A stretch of 64,000 bases of DNA, taken from assembly GCA_020081605.1 (NCBI GenBank), contig JAHREC010000004.1:62001-126000 (forward strand), given 5' to 3'. The notes under the pieces are model-generated. The model had not been told where the DNA came from and made no database searches. It worked only from the letters and a program-made list of their open reading frames with translations. The stretch comes from Albifimbria verrucaria. Taxonomy: Eukaryota; Ascomycota; Sordariomycetes; Hypocreales; Stachybotryaceae. Of the stretch, positions 30,911 to 43,799 are shown one piece after another. Both the position numbers and the translations under genes were made by a program. How positions within the stretch are numbered: the stretch's first letter is position 1; the number at the start of each line of letters is the position of its first letter.

Positions 30911-31009
30911 AGATATAGATTAGAGTAATATACTATAGGTGAATTTATTTAAGTTAAGGTTTTATTTATTATATAGTTTTCTTTTATAATATAAAATTAA
31001 AAATATATT

Positions 31010-31200
31010 CTATATAGTAAAATATATTATTTAAAGTATATAATTAATAAATAAATTAATTAATTTTAATATAAATATTAATAAAATTCTTTATGTAGAT
31101 AAATATATTTATTATATTTTATTTATTAATATATATAATTTTAATAAATAATATATTTTATTTATATATTATTTTATTTATTATATAAATATATTATATA
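31010..31200 (+). repeat. Inverted repeat 3, left arm
   Basis: Aligns with the reverse complement of 34310-34495 (landmark AATATATTTATTATATTTTA and GTAGATAAATA). The two arms enclose about 3.1 kb that includes family 2 copy A, an LTR-like patch and the 33.6-kb GC island. Confidence 0.6.
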
Positions 31201-31255
31201 AATCTAAATAAATTAAATATATATATAAGATTTAAAGTTATCTCTATTATATTTA

Positions 31256-31798
31256 GAGAAATTATAGGTGCACTATAGTGTTTTATTAGGTATATTATTT
31301 TTCCTAGGTGTACTATAACTATAGAGTTATTCTTATAAGTATTTAAGATTTCCTATTTATGTAAAAAGAAATTAATAATATAAATAAAAATAATAATAAA
31401 ATAATTTATTATATAATCTCTATTTATATAGTTCCTTTAGTATTTTATATATTTATTTTTCTATATTTAATAAACTTTGAAAATATAAAGAAAAAGAAGT
31501 ATCTTTATAAAATTATAAATACCTATTTACTTTAATATAATATAAATCTTAAATATAACTATAAAAATTAAAATTAGAATTCTTTATAATATATTTACTA
31601 TAAACTCTATAGTATTTAATTTTTTATTCTTAATAGCTATTTTATTAAATTTAATATTAACTTTTTAATTACTTATTTACTTTCTGGGGTAATTCTTCCT
31701 TTTTAAAATCGCTAGAAGAGGTGTTTTATTAGTGAAATTTATAGTATACCTAGTAATTATAGTGCACCTAATAAAACACTATAGTGCACCTATTATTT
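31256..31798 (+). mobile_element. TIR family 2, copy A (least mutated, about 543 bp)
   Basis: Begins AGAAATTATAGGTGCACTAT and ends with its reverse complement (AGTGCACCTATTATTT). The subterminal GTGTTTTATTAGGT and ATAAAACACTA also pair. No coding capacity. The flanks join cleanly at a matching unoccupied locus (34576-34690), which supports the ends and suggests duplication of TTA or TA on insertion. The 5-10 kb size class is excluded; this is a MITE-like element, superfamily undetermined. Confidence 0.8.
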
Positions 31799-32189
31799 TA
31801 TACCTAAAGGCCTCTCTATATATATATCCTCTATAATATATATATCCTCTATAATATATATATCCTCTATAATATATATATCCTCTATAATATATATTTA
31901 TGTATAATATGTCTATATATTAATTACCCCTTATAGGAAAAAAGAACCCTATCCTTAGGGTATATAATAAAGTAATAATATTATCTCTTATTCCTTATTA
32001 TTATTATTTATTATCTATTATTCCTTTAATCTCCTTCTCTTAATTCAAATAGATTTATCTATATTCACCTCTAATAATTTATATACATCGATTTCTTAGA
32101 GAATTATATTAATATTATAAAATACCCTTATAATAGCCTTATTTCTGAATCTAATCTCTATACCTATGATTATAATTATATTTATAAAA
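31799..32189. repeat. LTR-like patch with 18-bp array
   Basis: An 18-bp unit CCTCTATAATATATATAT repeats four times at 31828-31899. It is followed by AAGAACCCTATCCTTAGGGT (inverted CCCTA...TAGGG) and a pyrimidine-rich run (CTCTTATTCC, CCTTTAATCTCCTTCTC). Such sequence is typical of retroelement LTRs but no pair of identical ends was found. Confidence 0.4.
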
Positions 32190-33605
32190 ATTTTAATATA
32201 TTATTATATATTATATTTAATATTAATTAGATTATATTTATATTAATAGAAATTTTTATATAATATAATTTTATTCTTAAGCTATTTATATTAATATATA
32301 TTTAATAGTGGATCTCTATAAATATACTCTATATAATATATTTTTTTATTATTATTAAGTTCCTATTATAGCTAGCTTTAGAATATTATATCTTTAAGCT
32401 CTAATTTTATATTATATATATATATATAGATTAATTTATTTATTATATTAATATAATATTATTTTTATTATTTAATAAAGTAATCTTAGAATAATATAAT
32501 ATTATTTATAATATTTAACTAAGCTATATAATATAAGCTTAATATATTATTACTAAAGGTTAATCTATATTATCTAAGCTTATTATTTATTTATTTTTTT
32601 CTAAGCTAGTTAATATTTTCTATTATTTAATTATATATTACTTATAACAATAATAATAATTAATTATATATAGCTAGTAATAAAAATTAAAATAAGCCTA
32701 CGGATTAAGACTTTTATTAACTAGAGATTCTTTATATTAATATTATAATCTTTAGTATAATCTTTAGTATAATCTTAGGTTATAGAGTTATATATTTAAT
32801 AAATATTATATTATATTTATTTAATTTAAAGATATTAAATAATAACTATTATTAGATATTTTTTATGTATTATATTAAAGATATTTATTAACATTAATAT
32901 AGTAGGTATATTTAGTATAAAGCTTATTAAATTAAATTATTTATAATAATTAGAATTAAACTTATATATATTATCGATAGAATATCTTTAAAATATTAAT
33001 TAATTAATACTATTTATTTAATTTATTAAACTGCTTTAGGAGTCTATAATATATAGAATCTAGAGTTAATCTTCTATATTAAATAAAAAATACTTCCCTT
33101 AGCTTACTTAAATCTCTAATCCTATCTATATCTCTGCTATTTTTTATTTTATATTATACTAAAAGATAGATTCTATATTAAATTTATTATCTTCTATTAT
33201 TTAAATATTATTATTTAGATTAAATAAGTTTAATAAGTCTAACTTCAATAAAATATTTTAATATAGGTAGGTTTAATATAACTATTAGTAATAATAGAGT
33301 GGTTAATTAATATTATATTTATATAAAGTAGGGGTTTATTATTATCCTATTCTCTATAGATATATATATTAATATATCTAAGGTAGTTATTAATATATTT
33401 ATATTAGTAATAATGTTAATATAAACAGGGTTACCCCTATTAATCTAATAATAGTATTATTTATTATAGATCTATATACTAAACTATTTAAGGTAGCTAT
33501 TAATATACTTACTTTAATAATTATATTATTTATTATTATTAAATCTCTATTAATAAAGGCTTTAAGGATACTCTAGGAAGCTATATAAATATATATTTCT
33601 AGAGT
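32190..33605 (+). repeat. Large direct repeat 2, left copy (less mutated)
   Basis: About 1.4 kb aligning with 43800-45110. Landmarks: ATTATAGCTAGCTTTAGAAT, ATATAAGCTTAATATATTAT, TTAATAAATATTATATTATA, and near the end TACTTTAATAATTATATTAT. Differences are mostly C in this copy against T in the other. Probably an internal transposon segment; stops in every frame. Confidence 0.75.
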
Positions 33606-33624
33606 CTAATAATTCTACCTCTAA

Positions 33625-33832
33625 TACAGTTTGGTTCACAACCAGATTCCTCTTCTTTGCAACTGTGAACCTGCAAATTAAGTCCACTTGTCCACCTTTA
33701 ACTTAATCTGACCAATCATTTCGTGTGGTTGCGCCCTAAGAAAAGAACAAAGAGCGTTGACAGCGGAAGGTGGTTTTGAACGTGACTATATATCCAGGTT
33801 ATCTATCTATCTATCTCTCCGACTTTAACTAG
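33625..33832. other. GC island of normal composition inside the AT block
   Basis: About 200 bp with ordinary base composition, e.g. GTGGTTGCGCCCTAAG and GACAGCGGAAGGTGG. It contains an 8-bp inverted pair GGTTCACA (33633-33640) and TGTGAACC (33664-33671), a CCAAT-type box (GACCAATCA near 33709) and a TATC tetranucleotide run (33798-33816). No open frame, no second copy in the window. Likely single-copy DNA that escaped RIP. Confidence 0.75.
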
Positions 33833-34309
33833 TATCTCTCTTAAGTAATTATTCACTTTATCTAATTCTTAGTATTATTAAGATAATCGCTGAGTTTTTA
33901 TATTCTACTCTATAGCTATTTATCTATTATCTTAGATCTTTAAATAATAAGCTATAATTATTAAGGGTATATATTAATATTAATATTATTAATTTAAATA
34001 ATATAGAAAATAATTCTTTTATTAAAATATTAATAAAAGAATAAATAGATTATAATTATTTAGATTAAAATTAGCTTTATAGCTTCTTTATCTATGCCTT
34101 ATTAATTCTATATTCTATAAGAGTTAGATTATTAATAATAAAGATTTAATCTATATTTAATAAGTATAAGAATTTATTAATTAATAAGGGTCTAGCGAAA
34201 ATATATAATATTTTCTTTATTGTTTATATATAACATTTTATTAATTAATTAATAATATTATATATAATTAATATATTATTCTATATTAAAGTGTAAATAT
34301 ATTTAAGTA
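33833..34309. other. AT block, no gene
   Basis: Falls back quickly to high A+T after 33900. Contains GGGTCTAGCGAAAATATA near 34190. No repeat match found. Confidence 0.5.
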
Positions 34310-34495
34310 AATTATTTATTAAATAATTATTTATATAATAAATAAGATAATATATTAATAAATTATATTATAGGAAATAACAGATTTAATAAATAAAATA
34401 TAATATATTTATCTATTTATATAGGTTACTCTATTAATACTTATACTAGGGTTAGTTAGTTAATTAGTTTATTAATTTAATAGTTTATTAATTAA
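34310..34495 (-). repeat. Inverted repeat 3, right arm
   Basis: Reverse complement partner of 31010-31200; AATAAATAAAATATAATATA and TTTATCTATTTATATAGG are the clearest part. Confidence 0.6.
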
Positions 34496-34575
34496 ATAAA
34501 TAGTTAAAGTAATTATAAATAAATAAATAATATTATTATTTTAAAATTATATAATAATTATAAACTATTATATAA

Positions 34576-34690
34576 ATTTAAATAAATTAAATATATATTT
34601 AAGATTTAAAGTTATTTTTATTATATTTAAACCTAAAAGCCTCTTTATATATATATTCTCTATAATATATATTTATATATAATATATATA
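34576..34690 (+). repeat. Empty site matching the family 2 insertion point
   Basis: AAGATTTAAAGTTATTTTTA continues to ATTATATTTAAACCTAAAAG and CCTCTTTATATATATATTCT. The same order occurs at 31215-31255 and 31799-31840, split there by the 543-bp element. This is an unoccupied relative of the target. Confidence 0.8.
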
Positions 34691-37600
34691 TAAATATTAA
34701 AATATTTTTTAAGAATTAATTTATTTAAAAATATTTATACTTTAATATAGAATAATATATTAATTATATATAATATTATTAATTAATTAAGAAAAGTTAA
34801 ATATAAATAATAAAAAAATATAATATATTTTTATTAAATTCTTTATTAATTATTATATTTTTATATTTATTAAATATAAATTAGATTTTTATTATTAATA
34901 ATCTAATTTTTATAAAATATAGAATAAATATAATATAAATAAAAAAATTATAAAATTAAACTTAATTTAAATACTTATAACTTATTAATTTTTTTAAAAA
35001 CTTTTTAATAAATAAAATTTTTTATATTATTTAAATTAATAATATTAATATTATTATAAAAAGATTATATTTATTATTAATAAATATAATAAAGATTAAA
35101 TTAATAATAAAAATATTAATAAATGAAATAATAATTTATTAATATTTATAATATTTATTATTTTATTTAATATTATAATATTTATTATTTTATTTAATAT
35201 TATAATATTTACTATTTTATTTAATATTATAATATTTACTATTTTATTTAATATTATAATATTAAAAAGCTTATTTATATATTTAAATAAATTAAATTAT
35301 ATAATAAAATAATTTTTATATTTAAATTTTTTATTATTATTTTATTAAAATTAAATTAAATAAACGATTTTATTTATACTTTTAAAAATTATATTTAATT
35401 ATTTAAACTATAAAAATAATAAATAAATAATAAATAACATAAAACTTATAATTAATAATTAATTTATATTTAATAATATAGTTTTTTTAATAATTAATTA
35501 ATAGAAAAGTATTTTTATTTAATATAATTTCTTTTTAAATATTAAATTATAATTTAATTTTATAATAAAATAATTTTATAAATTCTATTATATTAATATC
35601 TAAAAAGTATAAAGATATTATAATATTAATATACTTTTATATAAATCTTTAATAAAAAAATATAAAATCTTAAAAAACCTAGATTTTATAATAATTTATA
35701 AATTCTTTTTATTTTAAATTATATTTATTTAGCTAAAGTTTAATATTAATTTTTTATTTATAAGAATATAGCCTAGGAATTTAATATAATTTTAATAAAA
35801 AGCAAAAAGCTCAGTTTTTTCAAGTTATTTTAAGATTTAATTAATATAAATAATAAATATTTTATAATTTTCTAATAAAATAAATATATTATGAAAATTA
35901 GCTATATAAATAATATTAAATAGCTTATTAAATATTTATAATATATATATCTAGAAAAGTATAAGTATATTTATAACTTTAAAAGAAACTATTAAATATT
36001 TATAGTAATTATATTAAATATTATATATAGTTTCTTATTTATAATCTTTTATAGTTTTAATATAATAATATATACTCTTAATATTAATTTTTATAAATTA
36101 ATTATAGCTTTAAATATAATTAAAATTCTTTATAATTAAGATTAAAGAATAATAATTCTTTTAAATAATATTATTAAAGCTATAATAACTTATATAAAAA
36201 TAGAGATTATTATTCTTTTTAATATAAAAAGAATAAGTATTCTTATTAAGCTTTTAAAAAAATAAATAAAGCCTTTAGTTAGTTATTTATTTAACTATTC
36301 TTATAAGTTCTTTAGTTTATTTTATAGTAAGAGATTTATTAATTTATAAAATAGTTTTTTCTTTTTATATATTAATAATATAGTTTATTATTTTATATTT
36401 AAATAGAATATTTAAATTCTTAAAAGTAAAGATATTTCTAAATACTTAAAATTCTAAGGGTAAAATAGGAAAACCTTTAATAAAGCTTTTCTTATATAAT
36501 AATATTAAATTAATCTCTTTTAAGGTTAAGTTATATAGACTATTATATTCTTTTATATAGAATAATTAAAATATTAAGGCTTTACTTATTTATATATATT
36601 TAAATTCTTAAGTTTAATTCTAAAGGCTAAAATAAGTTTAATATTTAATTAAGGTTATAATTAAGAATAATATTAAAGTCTCCTCTAGTCTGAGATTCTT
36701 ATTAATATTAATATATAGATACTTGACCTTTTTAATTCTATTTTTATTATTTATAAGGGTTATAGATACTTATTAAATACTATATATATAGATAAAGAAG
36801 TTATTTATATTAATTAATTATATAAGTTTTATAATAAATTATTTACATTCTTATTTTCTTATAAATTCCTTATTAATAATATTTATTTTAATATAGTAAT
36901 TAAAGATTTATTTTTATTATTATATTAATCTAGCCTTTAATTAAAACTAAAATAAATAGATAAAATAAGATTCTTAGGGTTAGTTTTAAGGTTAAAAGTA
37001 GAGTTATTTTCTTATTTATCAACTATTTCCTTAGTATTCTTAGAATACCTTACTCTTGATTTATTTAATAATTACCTTATAATCTTAGGCTATATAACTT
37101 TTTTTTAATAATAAAAATATTCAATCTTATTAAGATAGCTTATTTTTTAAAACTAAAAGATAAAATTATTTTCTTAATTCTATATTAAAACTATAAAATA
37201 TAAATAATTATTAAATGATCTATTAATATAGGCTTTTATTTTTATTTTTAAAATTTTATTATTTTTATTATTATTAAATAAAATTTATAATATTTTCTTA
37301 AATCTTTAGGATTTTAATATTAATAAAAGCTAATTAATTCTTAATATTCTTCTTTAGCTTAATAAAAGAAAATGAGCTTTTTATTTTTTTATTATTCCTA
37401 AGATTATATTTTTTAAGAAATTAAAATAAATATAAAAGTTTTATAAAGATTATTTTTTAAATATTAATATATTATTAAATAATATAGATTTTATAGTTCA
37501 AAGAATCTTAGATTAAAATAATAATTTATTTTTTAAATTTAATTTAATTATTTTAAGGTTTTATTCTCTAATTTTTTAACTATTTAATTTTTGATTATTT

Positions 37601-38349
37601 ATTTAAATATTAATTTTATTTTATTCTATATATAATAATAATATATATAGTTAAATATAAAAAGAATCCATTTATCATTTTTTTATATTAATATTTAGCT
37701 CTTTAAAAGTATAGTTTAAATTTTAAAATTAACTATTATATTTTCTTAATATAATAAAATATTTTTAGTTTTAATTTAATTTTTATTCTTTAATTTTAAT
37801 TTTTATAATAAAATAGTTTTTTTTAAAGATTTTTAATGTCTTTAATTATATAATATATTATTATATTATTAATATAAGCTTCTATATTTAATTGCTTTAT
37901 TTTTATTATAAGTAATAAATTAAAATATAATATATCATTACTTTAATATAATTTTAATTATTAAATATTTTATTTTTTAATTTTAAATTTTATAATAAAA
38001 TAATATTTTTTTATTTAAAAGTCTTTTAATATTTTTGATTATATAATAATTTATTAAATTATTAATTGAACTTTTATATTTAATTTATAATTAAAATAGA
38101 TATATTATTTATTATGAATTTATTTAATATATATTATAATAATTAAATATATTTTAAATAAAAATATTTTTTTAATTAAATTATTTTTATTATTATTATA
38201 ATTATAATTTAATATTATAATTTTTAAATAAATTATAAAAAAACTTTAAAATTATTATAATAATTATTATATAATAAAAGTTAAATAAAAATAATATAGA
38301 ATATAATTTAAAATTATTATATTTATATTATTAAATTAAAAAAATCTAT
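34691..38349. other. Decayed repeat DNA, no gene
   Basis: Holds a 27-bp tandem array (35150-35263). From about 35700 to 37640 C and G are more frequent (AGTCTCCTCTAGTCTGAG near 36679, CTAGCCTTTAATTAAAAC near 36932), so a moderately mutated element probably lies here, but frames are closed and I found no partner. At 37765-38110 two diverged copies of a segment of about 150 bp follow each other (landmark TTTTTATAATAAAATA). Confidence 0.5.
35150..35263. repeat. 27-bp tandem array
   Basis: About 4.2 copies of AATATTTATTATTTTATTTA plus ATATTAT; the last two share a T-to-C change, so duplication continued after that mutation. Confidence 0.85.
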
Positions 38350-41300
38350 TTAAGGGTTTATTTATTAGCCTTTAAGTAAGTTTTAAACGATTTTTAAAAT
38401 TATATAATCTATTTTATAGATTAGATATTTTATATTATAGAGTAGATTATTTAAATATATAATAAAGGCTTTTTTATTATAATATTAAAGATAAAATTAA
38501 ATTCTATAAAATTAAAATATAGTATATTTTTAATTTTATAAATAATAAATAAATTAAATAAAAATAATTAATAAACTTAATATATTAATACTTATAAATA
38601 ATATAAGAATTATTTAAATATTTATATAAGATTTTAATTATATATATTAATTAATTAAAAGATATTTTTAGAAGAATAATTAAAAAATAATTTATTAAAT
38701 ATAAAAATAATAATAAATATAATATTAAATTAATTATTAAAATATAAAAATTATTATTATATATTAAAATTTAATAATAATAATATATTATAAAAGAATG
38801 TATAAATATTTAAAGAATAAATTAAAATTTTAATAAATAATTCTATAAAGTCTTAATTATATAATAATTAATTTAAAATATATTGAATATTATTTAATTA
38901 TTTAGATATAATAGAAAAGTAATAAATATTTAAATAAATAATTAAAAACTTAAAAAATAAAATTTTAATATAATTTAAATAAATTTTAAAAATAAATTCT
39001 TATTTTAATTTAAAAGTTTTTAAATTTTAAAACTTATATAATTTAATAATTAAAAATATTAAATAAAAAGAATTTAATTTTTATAAAATACTTATTTATA
39101 TTTTAATTTATTAAATAAATATAATTTTAAAAATAATAAAAATTAGAAATTAAATTTTCTTAAATTACATATAAGAAAAAATATTAAAAATTAATTAATT
39201 TCTATAAATATTAAAATTATAAAAAATTCTAAAAAGAATTTTAATTTTAATTTAATATTATTAAAAAATAATAAAATTTTAAAAATAAAAATAATTTATT
39301 AAAATTAAAAAAACATTTATATTTAAGTTTTTTATTAAAATATAAATAAAAAGTTTAATTATTATTTATATTTTTAAGCTTAAAATAAATTTTAAAAAAT
39401 AATTTTATATTTTAATTTTTAAAAATATATAATTTTAATAAATAATTTAAAAACTTATATAATTTAAGATTTTAAAATCTTAATTAAATAAGCTAATAAT
39501 AAAATATTTTAAATCATTAAAAAATAATTAATAATAAAAGATTAATTCTAATTTTATTTTTAAAATTAATTTTAAGAATTTTATTTTATATATATTTTAC
39601 TCAAAATTAAAATTTATATTAATATATTTTTTAAATTATATTTCATATTATAAAGAATATATTTTATTATATATAATATACTTATAATTTAAAACTATTA
39701 AGAAAAATTTTATAATATAAAAAAACCTTATTTTAAATAAATTTATTTATAATAAAACTTTAATTTATATTTATATTAAAATCTTAGTTATTAATATAAT
39801 TTTTAAGTTTAACTATATTTAAAAAAGATTATATTTAGAATAGTATATTAATATTAATAAATATATTAATATTTAAAAGCTTAATATAAATATAATATAA
39901 AGCTATAATAAGTCTATAGCTAAAATAGCTAGTTTATAGTTTTTTAAAATTATATAGAGTAGGCTCCTTAAGATAAAAGAGATAATAATTATAATAATAA
40001 TTTTATTTATTATTTAGAAGTATTAAGGGTAGAATAATAGAGTATTAAATATAGATTTATATATTATATAATCTTAAGAAGCCTTTTTTTTTCCTATATA
40101 ATCTTATTATTAAATATATAATTCTTTATATTAATAAATATTTATTAATAGTTTTATATTATATTTCTTCTTAAGCTTAAATAGTTAATTAATTTATAGA
40201 TTATTTTTAAATATTATTTTATATATTATTTATTTATAATAATTTTATTTAATTTTATAATAACTTTTTATAAATTTATATTTTAGATTCTTTATATAAT
40301 AATAATAAAAGTAATAATAATATTAATATTATTATAAATTTATAATATTTTTATAATTTCTCTTATTTAAATTTATATTATATATATTACTTTCTTTTAA
40401 ATATAACTTTATTTTTATTTTATTTTATTATAATTCTTCTTTTAAATAAAAAAATTCTACTTTTATTTTTAATATATTCTTTATTAATAAAAAGCTTATT
40501 AAAATTAATAAAGATATAATTATAATTAATATATTAATATTTTTATTGATATATAATAAATTTAATATATATTTTATAAAATATACTTTTTATTAATATA
40601 TAATAAGTTTAGTTTATATTTTATAGAATATATTTTATATACATAGAATTTAATATTTTAAAATTTATTAATATTTAATATAATTAATTATATATATTTT
40701 ATTTTTAATATAAAAATAATTTATAAATTAACTTTTAAATAATTTTAATTATTTTTAATCATTTATTATATATTAAAATACATAAACTTTATATTATTAT
40801 AAACTTTCTTAAAATATACTATATTAATTTATTTTATTAATTTTTTATTTTAATTGAAAATATAATTATTAATTTTATTTTTAAAATTAAAGAATATATA
40901 TATTAAAAATTAAATAAATATTTATAAATTTATATTTTATATTTTATTTAAATTTATTATAAACTTATTAATTATCAAACTCTGATTAAATTAATAGATT
41001 ATTTTTTTAGAAAATAATATATTTAATATTTAAAATTAACTTAAAGATTTTTTATTATTATATTTGTATTAAATATAATAGGTAATTATAATATTATTAT
41101 ATTTTTATTATCTCTTATTATATAAATAAAATAAAACCTTAATTAAAAAAATTATTTAAATTTTTAAGATTATTAAAAAGATTAAAAAAGTTAAATTAAT
41201 TTAAAATAGGAGTAAATAAAAATAAAACTAGCTTTATTATAAATATAATAAATTTATATTTTTAAATTTATAATTATCTTTAAAAGATTAATAGTTTTTA

Positions 41301-41773
41301 ATTTTTTAAAAATTAAAAATACATATTATTTATTATTTAAATCTATTTTATTTTTTTTTTTCATTTTATTAATTTTTTAATTTAAAATCTTTATTTTTTA
41401 TTATATATTATAATTATTTATTATAATATTTTTATTATAATTTATAATATATAAATCTAAGAATATTTTTATATTATTATATTATATATTATATAATTAT
41501 ATAAATATAATTTTATTTTATTAAAAACTAATATTATTTTAAATAATTTATTTAAAATAATTTATAAATAATTACTTTAATTTTATATAAATAGAAAAAA
41601 CTATATTAAATTAAATATAATAATATAATATTTTTAAATTAGCTTTATATATATATATTATTATAAATTAAAATAATCTACTCTATATTATAAAATATTT
41701 AATATATAAAATAGAGTATATAATCTTAATAATTTCCCAGAGTTAGCTTAGAGGCTTATAAATAAAACCCTAA
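38350..41773. mobile_element. Candidate 3.4-kb element with 100-bp inverted ends
   Basis: 38350-38451 and 41673-41773 are inverted copies: TTAAGGGTTTATTTATTAGC on the left against the reverse complement TTAGGGTTTTATTTATAAGC on the right, both ending ATATTATAGAGTAGATTA inward. Long TIRs at the outer ends of a 3.4-kb unit fit a DNA transposon such as a Mutator-like element, but no transposase frame survives and inverted LTR fragments are an alternative. An inverted-repeat-2 arm lies inside. Confidence 0.5.
39785..40095 (-). repeat. Inverted repeat 2, right arm
   Basis: Reverse complement of 30580-30910; landmarks GAGTAGGCTCCTTAAGAT and GGGTAGAATAATAGAGTATT. It is more mutated than the left arm. 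Confidence 0.75.
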
Positions 41774-43799
41774 GCTTATAAGCTTTACTCTTATAATATA
41801 TCTATAAATATAACCACCTTATACTATATTTTATACTATCTTTATTCAACTCTCTCTATAGAGTAATTACTATAATAATTCTAAAGCTTCTCTATTTAAT
41901 TATATAAAGATAAAATTATTAAATTATCGCTATAGCACTAGTAATAATAAGTTAATTAAGATTATAGTCTTAATTAAAAATATATTTAATTCTTTAATAT
42001 ATATATTTAATAAATTAATAATAAATAATATATTTATTTTAAATTAAATATTCTAAAAATATTAATATATTAAATAAAATATGTTTATAATATATATATA
42101 AATAATAATATATTATAAAGTAATAGATAAATATTAAAATATAATAAATATAGATTAAGTCCCTTAATAAAAAGTTATTATAATTAATTTTATAATATTT
42201 CCTTTAAATTAAATTTATAGAGTTTTAATTAAAGATTTAAAATTATATATAAATTAATTTTTCTATAATAATAAAAGATTTTTTAAATATTATAAATTTA
42301 TTAATAGATTATAAATTATTATATATAATTATAATTAATTTTTAAAAAAGTTTATTATATATAAAAAAATATAAAATTAAAAATAATTAAAGAATTTAAT
42401 TATAATATTATAAATTCCTTAGTAATATTATAAGATTAATTTTTAAAAGTAATAATATAATTTATAAAGTTTTTAATAATAATAAATTTGTAAGTTTAAT
42501 TTAATAATATAATAATATATATATACCTTAAAGAATCTAAAAATATGTTAAGAAATTAAAATAAAATTTCAATAATTATTTTAATTTATTTTAAATAATA
42601 AACTATTTATTATTAATTATTATTTAAATATATTATAATTAAAAAATTAAAGCTTCAAAATATAACTTATATTAATATAAAAATTAATATATTAAAATAT
42701 TAATTATTTATTATTTAATCTTTAATAATAAAAAGATTAAAAATATTTAAAAATATATTTTTCTTTTTAAAAAAAACTATATAATACTTATTTATTTTTA
42801 TTTTATATAATATATATTAAATATTAAAATAGAAATCTAAGATTATATTTTTATTATTATTTTTATATATATTAAGAATTTAATATTTAATTATTAATAA
42901 TTATAGAAATTAAATTCTTATAATATTTTATTAAATTATATTATTTAATAAATTTAAATAATATTTAAAAATATTTATTTCCTTAAAGATTTTTAATAAT
43001 TTAACTTTGTATATTTTATATTTTTTATTTTATTTAGGTAATTAATAATTATAATATAAATATATATATATAAGATTTTAATTTTAAAATTAAATTTTTC
43101 ATATTATATATTAAAACTATATTTATATTATATTATTATAAAATAAATATTTAATTATACTTTTTAATAAATTTAATAAAAATTATTAATATTTTAATAA
43201 TATATAATAAATTATTAATTTTATTTTATAATATATTTAATATAATAATATATATATTATTTAAAGCTATTTAAATAATTAATAAAATTATTAATTATTA
43301 ATTATTTCTTTCTTAATAAAAATATATAAGATTATATTGATAGTTTAATTTATTTATTTTATATATATATTTTTATAGAATCTATAAATAAATTTTAAAT
43401 CAATTATATTATTTTTTTAAAATAAAATATTTAATAAAATTAAAATATTATATTAATTAATTTAACTAAAAATAATATATTTTATATAAATAATATAAAA
43501 GAATTTATTTTATTTTATAATTATAAGTTGAAAATCATAATTTCTTATATTATATTAATAAGTTTTTAATTAATTATATTAACTTTTATAATAGAATCTT
43601 TATTAAATTTAAAATATTATAATAAATAATTAATATAATAATAATATATTTTATATAAATTATATAAAGAATTACTCTTTATTTTATAATTTTAATTTAA
43701 ATATAATAATCTTTATTATTTAACTTTAAATAAATTAAAGTTTATAAATAATATTAAAGTTATTTTAATTATATATATATTTAAATTATATTTATAAAT
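41774..43799. other. LTR-like patch, then pure AT block
   Basis: 41774-41960 keeps more C and G (AAGCTTATAAGCTTTACTC, CAACTCTCTCTATAGAG, CGCTATAGCAC) and looks like a mutated promoter or LTR. The remainder to 43800 is nearly pure A/T. No open frame. Confidence 0.5.
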
